A stretch of 12,262 nucleotides of DNA, from contig JAFCBW010000072.1 of the NCBI GenBank assembly GCA_017610525.1, positions 1-12,262 on the forward strand, given 5' to 3'. Under the pieces are notes generated by a model. That model ran no database searches. It had not been told where the DNA came from and was given only the letters and a program-made list of their open reading frames with translations. Within the stretch, counting starts at the first letter, position 1. The number at the start of each line of letters is the position of its first letter. The translations under genes were made by a program, and so were the position numbers. Below are positions 6,833 through 12,262 of the stretch, in pieces. The DNA comes from Candidatus Nanohalarchaeota archaeon. GTDB lineage: Archaea > EX4484-52 > B79-G9.

Positions 6833-7618
6833 TCACATTGCCGGCAATTCCTCAACTGTCTCATCTTCATAAACTCCGACTTTTGATGGCCAGCCGTGCT
6901 CCTCTATAGTGACCTCAAACAAAAGGATTGGAACATCATCCCACTTCCATGGCCCTCTGGCATTCATAGAGACCACAGTCTTCCCCTCGGACTCATAGTG
7001 GCTCTCAATCAACTCTCTTGCCCTCTCTTCAGTAAGCGACAGCTTTATTAATTCACACTTCTCCGTATCAGTATTGCATTCCTCAGAAGGATTAGTACAG
7101 AAGCAGTCGATGCAGCACGTATACGGGTCCTCGGGAGACTCGCACTTACCATCTCCGCATTCAGGCTTAACACATACTTTTCCAGTAGGCGAACAGCGCA
7201 TCCCCGTTTCACACCTGCAATCCTTGCAGTCAAAGCAATTCTCAGACGCATCACAAACCCCGTCGCCGCACTCAGGCCCTTCAGGCTCCGTTTCCTTTTT
7301 CACGCACTTCTTCTCCAAAGAACATTCCTCATCCGCTTTGCATCCGCAGTCTTTCACACAACTCGCGCAATTCTCAGTCTTATCGCACGTCCCGTCACCG
7401 CAAACAACTTTTGGACCATCTGGCGGATTATCAGAAGAAGGCCCCTCATCATCTCCACCCATAAAAGAAAACACTGCAAAAATAAGAGCAATCACAACCG
7501 CAATACCTCCGACAAGAAATAATACTTTCTTCTTATCAATCTCTGTGCCTGCAGCCTCTGTCTGATATTGCCCTTCACCTTCATCTGTACTATATTGATT
7601 AATCACATAAATCACCAT
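6833..7618 (-). CDS. Membrane-anchored protein: three Cys-rich repeats plus PepSY-like domain
   Basis: The 261-residue protein has an acidic N-terminus (1-29), one membrane helix (32-53) and a Pro/Gly/Asp linker. Three copies of a CGDGxC...ENC..C..DC module follow (73-105, 117-149, 154-188). The C-terminal 65 residues (194-258, LTEERARELIESHYESEGK ... LLFEVTIEEHGWP ... GVYEDETVEE) have the helix-then-strands order and spacing of PepSY domains. Those are known as inhibitory or propeptide-type modules of secreted peptidases; the match is by eye. The gene starts 4 bp after the stop of the C25-like peptidase, whose Cys-rich region carries a related CGNDKC...ENCETC motif. The protein may therefore hold or restrain the peptidase at the outer face of the membrane. 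A GTG at 7606 behind GGTGA is an alternative start. Confidence 0.85.
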   Translation of the reverse strand: MVIYVINQYSTDEGEGQYQTEAAGTEIDKKKVLFLVGGIAVVIALIFAVFSFMGGDDEGPSSDNPPDGPKVVCGDGTCDKTENCASCVKDCGCKADEECSLEKKCVKKETEPEGPECGDGVCDASENCFDCKDCRCETGMRCSPTGKVCVKPECGDGKCESPEDPYTCCIDCFCTNPSEECNTDTEKCELIKLSLTEERARELIESHYESEGKTVVSMNARGPWKWDDVPILLFEVTIEEHGWPSKVGVYEDETVEELPAM

Positions 7619-7622
7619 TTTA

Positions 7623-9971
7623 CTATTTAGACACGATAGACTTGATTTTCAATGTCGGATCCCCCATCAAATAATTAATATGATACTGATAGGTATGCCC
7701 TGCGTCGCAATCACAACCCTGGCTGGAAGGATACCCAAAATAGGCATTCTTCCCTTCCATATAAGCATATCCTACCCTTGTACCGCTCTTGAACCTTGTA
7801 GCAACTTCTGTATATAATGAACCAATACAACAGTCACCCCCGGGTCGTCCACTGCACGGCATAAAACCACCAAAATTATCATCAGAACTCCCGAAAAACA
7901 CAGCTCCGCCATTCTTTAAATATGTCATTGCAATAGAATTTGATGTTGTGCTTTTCAATTTTAAATGCCCTCCACCGCAAGCCATGTTCATCCAAAGTGC
8001 ATCTGACAGGTCAAGACTGTTAAAGTCATCCGGGGTTGCATCAATACAGCCTCCCCAAAGCCAATCAGTCGCACTCGGTCCAGGTCCATGTGCAGATACA
8101 ATTACAAAATCCTTTCCATTTGTCTGGGCAAGATCAATACATCCGCAAATTCCGTCACATGGCGAATCCTCCCAGACATCCTGACATGTGCATATCCCGG
8201 AGTTCCAGTCTAGTGCATCATATCCTCCGCAACCGCGTGTCTCAGAGCCCATGATCGGTGATGCATGCGAATTAAGGACAATCCCTCCTGTCTCATGCAA
8301 GTTCATTGCCGTATCTAAAGTATTCAATATTACATCTATATCTCCGCTATTTGGTGCAGGCATTCTTCCGACAGCAATATCCGGCATATAATTGCCGTCA
8401 CCGTCAATATCCCCATAAGGGTCATCAGACCCCCACACAGAACCAATAGGCGCCTGCGGGAAATTAGCATATCCGCCGATAATGATCAAATACTTCGTAT
8501 TCATTTTTGGAATCAGCCCATCAAGAACCCTATCAATATCCGTCCAACTGCCCGGGCTGGTAACAGGTCCTTCGCTAGGCAACACAGCATCCATCATATC
8601 CTCATCATCAATATAAAAAAACGATGCATCAAGCCCGTCAACAGCAAGCGCATCAATAAAATCATCAATCTTTTCCTCAAGACGCGTTATATCATCGGCA
8701 GAATACATCCCAAGATTACTCTTAAGCGCAACAATCAGCACATCCCCTCCAAGCTTGCACTCAGTCCCGTTCCATACCTCACCTGCAGGACAGCAATGCT
8801 TATCCCCCACAGGCCCGCTGCACACAAGCCCCGTATCACACTCAGGCGCACAGTAACAAATGTCCTCCTCCTGCTTATTCAAAACCAGATCCGCGCACCC
8901 GTCCATATCCGCATTAACCGCATCAGGACAGCAAAAGAAATGATCATCAACCCCCACATTCAAATCACTGCAATCTCCATCTGCCGGGCAGTCATCAGTA
9001 CACGTCTCACAATTCTCCCCTATACCGCACTTATCATTCCCGCAGCACTCAGTCAGGTCAAACCAGCCAGTAAACCCTGCAGGGCAATCCGGATCCTTAT
9101 CCAGGTAAGTACAACCATAAGAACAGAACCCATTGCAATCCCCGTCACATTCATAACAGTCATTATCAATAAGCCCGCCAGGGTTCCCTGGCGAGTATGC
9201 CGTCCCATTACAATCAAAATCACAGTGATTATTTGCTGGCGCACAATCAGGATCGCATACACCATCCCGCACACCCTGCGAATCAGGATCGCATATCCCA
9301 TCCGTAGTAACCTTAACGCAATCCGGGTCATACGCCCGTTTAGGGTCAAGATCATCATTATAGCAATCAGGATCGCATATCCCGTCAATATCCCCCGCAT
9401 CTATTACCCGGTTGTTATTCACATCAACACAATCAATATCACACTGCACATCATCCATTACATTATGAACATAACACAAAGGGTCGCACACATACGCCTC
9501 TTCATAAGAGCACATCGCATCGCACTTATCATCATAAGGGTCGCACCCCTCCATACCCACCTCAATAATAATATCCTTCGGACTCCCCGAAGTCCAAATC
9601 TGTATGTAATCACCCATCTTCACAGGGAAATCCCCGTCATTCCCATAGACAAGAATAGCGCCCGCCCCAATAGGCGACGGCGCCCCGGTACGATAAAACA
9701 CAAGCGGACTACCCTCAGTATCAACAATCTCATAAGTATAAGCAAGTTCACTAAAATCATCATGTGACATAGAAAAAGTAGTCTTGACATTCACAGCCTC
9801 ATTGCAGTCATCATTATATATCGCCTCAATCAACGCCTGGAAATCATCATACGATACTTCCTCATCAGACATCGCCACACATACATCATAAACAACACCC
9901 GATGTATTATTAAAAAGAAACACAACACCCAAAAGAACCGCAATCCCCCAAAAAGCAATTTTCGAATCCAT
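7623..9971 (-). CDS. Secreted C25 (gingipain-like) cysteine peptidase with Cys-rich spacer
   Basis: The 782-residue protein begins with a signal or anchor helix (MDSKIAFWGIAVLLGVVFLF). A possible beta domain follows (25-140), then a Cys/Asp-rich region (143-405) with CDPDC units, an EF-hand-like loop (DVNNNRVIDAGD, 198-209) and a CCGNDKCGIGENCETC motif. The peptidase domain (about 408-782) shows family C25, clan CD, landmarks: IIIGGYANFP; the acidic loop GDIDGDGNYMPD leading into IAVGRMPAPN; the catalytic His in VSAHG (H628); the catalytic Cys in MNMACGGG (C665); then GGAVFFGSSDDN and YLMGDPTLKI. Known C25 members include gingipains and the sortase-like PorU of type IX secretion. ATG 9971 has a TATA box and GGGTG leader; an upstream TTG would break the signal peptide. 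The peptidase may process filament or surface proteins; substrates are unknown. Confidence 0.88.
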   Translation of the reverse strand: MDSKIAFWGIAVLLGVVFLFNNTSGVVYDVCVAMSDEEVSYDDFQALIEAIYNDDCNEAVNVKTTFSMSHDDFSELAYTYEIVDTEGSPLVFYRTGAPSPIGAGAILVYGNDGDFPVKMGDYIQIWTSGSPKDIIIEVGMEGCDPYDDKCDAMCSYEEAYVCDPLCYVHNVMDDVQCDIDCVDVNNNRVIDAGDIDGICDPDCYNDDLDPKRAYDPDCVKVTTDGICDPDSQGVRDGVCDPDCAPANNHCDFDCNGTAYSPGNPGGLIDNDCYECDGDCNGFCSYGCTYLDKDPDCPAGFTGWFDLTECCGNDKCGIGENCETCTDDCPADGDCSDLNVGVDDHFFCCPDAVNADMDGCADLVLNKQEEDICYCAPECDTGLVCSGPVGDKHCCPAGEVWNGTECKLGGDVLIVALKSNLGMYSADDITRLEEKIDDFIDALAVDGLDASFFYIDDEDMMDAVLPSEGPVTSPGSWTDIDRVLDGLIPKMNTKYLIIIGGYANFPQAPIGSVWGSDDPYGDIDGDGNYMPDIAVGRMPAPNSGDIDVILNTLDTAMNLHETGGIVLNSHASPIMGSETRGCGGYDALDWNSGICTCQDVWEDSPCDGICGCIDLAQTNGKDFVIVSAHGPGPSATDWLWGGCIDATPDDFNSLDLSDALWMNMACGGGHLKLKSTTSNSIAMTYLKNGGAVFFGSSDDNFGGFMPCSGRPGGDCCIGSLYTEVATRFKSGTRVGYAYMEGKNAYFGYPSSQGCDCDAGHTYQYHINYLMGDPTLKIKSIVSK
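9245..9379 (-). repeat. Repeated DNA encoding CDPDC units
   Basis: The 15-mer AATCAGGATCGCATA occurs at 9245-9259, 9281-9295 and 9365-9379, and partly matching copies lie nearby. On the coding strand it encodes the CDPD core of the peptidase's Cys-rich region. Near-identical codons suggest recent duplication within the gene. Confidence 0.7.
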
Positions 9972-10000
9972 AAACACACCCTGATACCTCAATACGCTAT

Positions 10001-10014
10001 CAATATATATTATC
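10001..10014 (-). promoter_or_regulatory. TATA box for the peptidase operon
   Basis: The minus strand reads GATAATATATATTG, centred at about 10007. This predicts transcription start near 9981 and a leader of about ten bases (GGGTGTGTTT) before ATG 9971. A second TATA-like stretch at about 10022-10032 is possible. Confidence 0.55.
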
Positions 10015-10058
10015 AAAGTAGTATATATAATTTATTTTCAGGGAATTAGAATCGCACA

Positions 10059-10508
10059 TCAAAAAGACTCTTTAATCTTCTCAACAATTCGCTTACTACT
10101 ATAAAGCGCACCCAACTCCACTTCATCCACCCTTTTAACTGCTGCCGAAAGCCCCGCTTTCTTCAATTTCCCACGTAAATCTTTCACATCATGCATCTGG
10201 TTAGGGCCAACAACAATCACATCCGGACCTATATCCTTCACAATTTCAACAAAATCCTTACCTTCATATCCCAAAACAGCGAAATCCACACTCGAAAGCG
10301 CACCGACAACTTTAACCCGCTGGTCTTCAGGAACAACAGGCGCCCTCTTAAGCGCAAGAGCAGTAGAATCACGCGCAACAACAACACAAAGACAATCCCC
10401 AAACTCCCGCGCCTTCTGAAGAAAAAAAACATGCCCCGGGTGAACAATATCAAACACTCCACCGACAAGAACCATCTTCCCTTTTTTCCTCAAATCCTTA
10501 GGAATCAT
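10059..10508 (-). CDS. ribL: FAD synthetase, RibL-type nucleotidyltransferase
   Basis: The 149-residue protein matches archaeal RibL, which transfers AMP from ATP to FMN to make FAD in the cytoplasm. GGVFDIVHPGH (16-26) contains the nucleotide-binding HxGH motif. Other landmarks are VVVARD, RAPVVPEDQR, PDVIVVGPNQ and the C-terminal YSSKRIVEKI, at the place of the second nucleotide-binding motif. Length is normal for the family. ATG 10508 is chosen because it lies 25-26 bp from a TATA box and suits a leaderless mRNA; the TTG two codons upstream is less likely. Related cytidylyltransferases (TagD-type) share the fold, so the FMN substrate is inferred from overall similarity to archaeal RibL. 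The gene seems unconnected with the surface proteins around it and has its own promoter. Confidence 0.85.
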   Translation of the reverse strand: MIPKDLRKKGKMVLVGGVFDIVHPGHVFFLQKAREFGDCLCVVVARDSTALALKRAPVVPEDQRVKVVGALSSVDFAVLGYEGKDFVEIVKDIGPDVIVVGPNQMHDVKDLRGKLKKAGLSAAVKRVDEVELGALYSSKRIVEKIKESF

Positions 10509-10529
10509 ACACAATCTTATGCAAGACGA

Positions 10530-10537
10530 TATTTATA
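10530..10537 (-). promoter_or_regulatory. ribL TATA box abutting a repeat element
   Basis: TATAAATA on the minus strand is centred about 25.5 bp from ATG 10508. The preceding CAAAAA, which acts as the BRE position, is the outer end of the 13-bp inverted repeat bounding the hairpin element. Confidence 0.7.
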
Positions 10538-10730
10538 TTTTTGATTATAGTTAGCGCCGTTACTAAATAGACAAAATTGACAAATAATCAAAAGGTGCTA
10601 ATCTATCCCGGGAAATCAAAGATTTCCTGGATCCTAAAAATCGAAGATTTTTAAGGATATGGTGAAGACATTTGTCCAAAAAGTTATGTCTTCAACTATA
10701 CATACCCAATTATGACCCTATAATCAAAAA
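10538..10730 (+). repeat. Multi-hairpin element, middle form (copy B), with 13-bp terminal inverted repeats
   Basis: The outer ends TTTTTGATTATAG (10538-10550) and CTATAATCAAAAA (10718-10730) are perfect inverted repeats. Inside, TATAGTT (10546-10552) can also pair with AACTATA (10694-10700). Stem P1 is TTAGCGCC/GGTGCTAA (10551-10558, 10594-10601). The linker TCTATCC follows, then hairpins GGAAATC/GATTTCC (10611-10627, loop aaa) and AAAAATC/GATTTTT (10636-10652, loop gaa). ATATGG and stem P2 GAAGACAT/ATGTCTTC (10664-10671, 10686-10693) complete it. It separates the pilin-like genes upstream from ribL. The T5 tract read on the minus strand at the 10730 end could terminate the upstream transcript. 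Confidence 0.85.
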
Positions 10731-10783
10731 GCTTGAAAATATCCCAATGACCCCCAAATTTCATGATTGATGAGCCCTGCAAC

Positions 10784-11233
10784 TCAACTCTTAACATAAA
10801 TCATATTGCCAACAATCACATAATTAATAGAAAAAAGATCATCCCCAAAATTAACACCTGCATAATCAACACTACTTGCAATCTCAGGATACTCTGCAGC
10901 CAATATGGTGCCAATATCACCCGCAACAGTCCCCGCCTCAGCAGTACCCTTCAGCACAAAACACACCCTGCTATCCTTTGCATCCCTCGTCTCAACCCAG
11001 CACAACTCAATAAAATTAGCAAAGTCATCAGGAGAAAACGGTCCGCCTTCAATAAATGCCGCATCAGTATCAATATCCTCATCGTCATTAGGACTAGCAA
11101 TAACCCTCCACTTCTTCATGATATCTCCCCTGAAATTATAGATCATCCCGATAACAACAGCCACAACCACAAGTACAATAATCATCTTCGCAATATACTC
11201 AAGCGACATCTGTGCTTTCCGTCTTAACATCAT
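10784..11233 (-). CDS. Archaeal type IV pilin-like protein with classic class III signal
   Basis: The 149-residue protein has the clearest pilin signature in the window: MMLRRKAQMSLEYIAKMII. Cleavage before Q8 would leave Q-M-S-L-E with glutamate at +5, followed by a hydrophobic helix (about 12-32). Pilins of this class are processed by an EppA-type peptidase and assembled by a TadA/FlaI-type ATPase and platform protein, none of which is in the window. The exterior domain is acidic with two cysteines and ends in likely beta strands (INYVIVGNMIYVKS). ATG 11233 overlaps the stop of the upstream gene (ATGA). ATG 11230 is equally possible and sits better behind the GGTGA in the upstream gene. It could be a main shaft or minor pilin. 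Confidence 0.88.
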   Translation of the reverse strand: MMLRRKAQMSLEYIAKMIIVLVVVAVVIGMIYNFRGDIMKKWRVIASPNDDEDIDTDAAFIEGGPFSPDDFANFIELCWVETRDAKDSRVCFVLKGTAEAGTVAGDIGTILAAEYPEIASSVDYAGVNFGDDLFSINYVIVGNMIYVKS

Positions 11234-11802
11234 GCTTTCACCATAACCGTATCATCAATCTCATTATACTCAATCAATATTAGTGGCTGGTTCCTAATAA
11301 ATGTATCCCTCACATGCCACTCAATAATATCATGAATCCCGCAATTACCGTCATAGATCACCATATCTCCATTCTCATCAACAATCACATTATTCTCAAG
11401 CACATCACATCCTCCTTCATCCTCAAGGAGCTTGGTAACATTATATTCATATATATTCTCATCAGGACGTACCTCAGCAAGCAGCGCATAACAAAGCCGC
11501 ACATTATCCTCCTGCAGGCATCCAGCCTTATGCTGGTAGCATGTAATGACATGCGCCGCAATTTCACGGGTAAAACTCTCAGCATCCGAATCCTCTATCC
11601 TGTACCGCTCAGAACTGCATGTCGCAATATCACAAAACGCAGGCGGCTCAGAAATAGTCGAATAAATAGAACAGAATATTCTTGTCACAGAAAGATTAAT
11701 TACCCCGAGAAACGAAAGAAGCACAAACAACGACACAAAACCAATCGTAATGATGCCTATCGTCTCAATTGCCAGCCCCTTTTTACGCGTATCCGTACCC
11801 AT
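11230..11802 (-). CDS. Pilin-like protein with eight cysteines
   Basis: The 190-residue protein starts MGTDTRKKGLAIETIG. The K-K-G junction and a glutamate (E13) just before the hydrophobic helix (about 14-36) resemble a class III prepilin leader without the usual glutamine. The exterior part has seven cysteines plus one at the helix end (C in IFCSIY), suiting four disulfides. ATG 11802 lies 26-27 bp from a TATA box, so the mRNA is probably leaderless and this gene heads a two-gene operon with the 149-residue pilin, which it overlaps by four bases. No domain is recognised beyond the N-terminus. Confidence 0.85.
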   Translation of the reverse strand: MGTDTRKKGLAIETIGIITIGFVSLFVLLSFLGVINLSVTRIFCSIYSTISEPPAFCDIATCSSERYRIEDSDAESFTREIAAHVITCYQHKAGCLQEDNVRLCYALLAEVRPDENIYEYNVTKLLEDEGGCDVLENNVIVDENGDMVIYDGNCGIHDIIEWHVRDTFIRNQPLILIEYNEIDDTVMVKA

Positions 11803-11824
11803 AACAAATTATAGGTCACTCTAC

Positions 11825-11832
11825 TAAATAAA
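11825..11832 (-). promoter_or_regulatory. TATA box for the two-gene pilin-like operon
   Basis: TTTATTTA on the minus strand, in the 38-bp gap after the partial gene, is centred 26.5 bp from ATG 11802. Confidence 0.6.
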
Positions 11833-11840
11833 GCTTTACC

Positions 11841-12262
11841 TCAATCGCAATTGTCTATGCACTCAATACACATATCACGCACCGTATCTTTGCACTGATC
11901 ATAGAAATCATCGCATAGCACACCAGAAGTACATGTAAGGCGCAATTCTTCACAATTATTATCGAAATCATCGCATGCTTCATTGCACTTTTCAACACAG
12001 CACTCTCCGAGACAAACCGAACTCATATCTACAATCTCAATCCGCCTTCTCAATGCCACATACGTTATCTTGATTTCACTATCTTTATTAAAAATCTCCC
12101 AATACACTTTATCCTCTTCACCGCAACCCTCATACGGTTCATCCTCTATATTCAGATGACTGTTCCCCAGATACCCGCAATCAAGATACCGGTTAAAATC
12201 CGCTTCAGTATAGTTCTCAGTAGAATTTACAGTCAGCGTATAACAGACATCATTCGCTTTAG
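11841..12262 (-). CDS. Cys-rich secreted protein, 5' end beyond the window
   Basis: The frame stays open from the TGA at 11841 to the window edge, giving about 140 residues without an N-terminus; a GTG at 12107 is internal. The visible part begins KANDVCYTLTVNSTENYTEA, contains a Gly/Asp-rich segment with two cysteines (LDCGYLGN, EGCGEED), then a strand-rich basic stretch (IKITYVALRRRIEIV). It ends with a tail of about 55 residues containing twelve cysteines at intervals of two to six residues. The tail resembles an extracellular disulfide module. Its position upstream of two pilin-like genes suggests it may be another filament or surface component. The missing start prevents checking for a prepilin leader. 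Confidence 0.8.
   Translation of the reverse strand, partial: KANDVCYTLTVNSTENYTEADFNRYLDCGYLGNSHLNIEDEPYEGCGEEDKVYWEIFNKDSEIKITYVALRRRIEIVDMSSVCLGECCVEKCNEACDDFDNNCEELRLTCTSGVLCDDFYDQCKDTVRDMCIECIDNCD

Noticed and set aside
8796..9767. Long open plus-strand frame of 323 codons opposite the Cys-rich region of the peptidase
   Set aside because: It is antisense to a convincing gene, is extremely rich in Ile, Thr and Arg, and is explained by the repeated codons and strand composition of the minus-strand gene.

Overview
The window looks archaeal, most likely from a DPANN-type archaeon. The phylum is inferred from gene style, not from a marker gene. The evidence is: AT-rich TATA boxes centred about 25-29 bp upstream of start codons, which implies leaderless or very short-leader mRNAs; class III (EppA-type) signal peptides such as RKAQMSLEY; a RibL-type archaeal FAD synthetase; and secreted proteins with CGDGxCD...ENC..C repeats, which are frequent in DPANN genomes. 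All firm genes except one (823-1335) and the stub at 1-41 lie on the minus strand, and the plus strand is A/C-rich almost throughout.

Layout, left to right. 1-41 is the end of a plus-strand gene. 42-786 has no firm gene but carries two copies of an unusual multi-hairpin element (185-405 and, inverted, 493-595) and a T/G-rich orphan reading frame (598-768). 823-1335 encodes a five-helix membrane protein of unknown function. The minus strand then carries, in transcription order from the right edge: the end of a cysteine-rich secreted protein (11841-12262); two pilin-like genes (11230-11802, 10784-11233); a third copy of the hairpin element (10538-10730); ribL (10059-10508); a C25/gingipain-like cysteine peptidase with a large Cys-rich region (7623-9971); a membrane-anchored protein with three Cys-rich repeats and a PepSY-like C-terminus (6833-7618); a pilin-like gene (6295-6810); a tightly coupled run of four more pilin-like genes (5531-6046, 4777-5541, 4259-4777, 2936-4249); and a pair of overlapping coiled-coil genes (2506-2874, 1421-2509).

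Interpretation. Seven proteins begin with a short basic N-terminus followed directly by one hydrophobic helix, in pilin or pseudopilin fashion, and most have unrelated, often cysteine-rich, extracellular domains. Together with a secreted peptidase, its likely PepSY partner and cytoplasmic coiled-coil proteins, they look like the minor-subunit part of a type IV filament-like surface machine stabilised by disulfides. No ATPase (TadA/FlaI), platform protein (TadC/FlaJ) or prepilin peptidase is encoded in the window, so the assembly function is an inference. ribL is probably an unrelated housekeeping neighbour with its own promoter.

The second notable signal is the hairpin element. Three copies share the same plan: terminal inverted repeats TATAGT/ACTATA, two stems of differing but self-complementary sequence, and constant linkers TCTAT and ATGG. 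Between the two linkers sit zero, two or four additional hairpins. One copy is also bounded by perfect 13-bp inverted repeats that abut the ribL TATA box.
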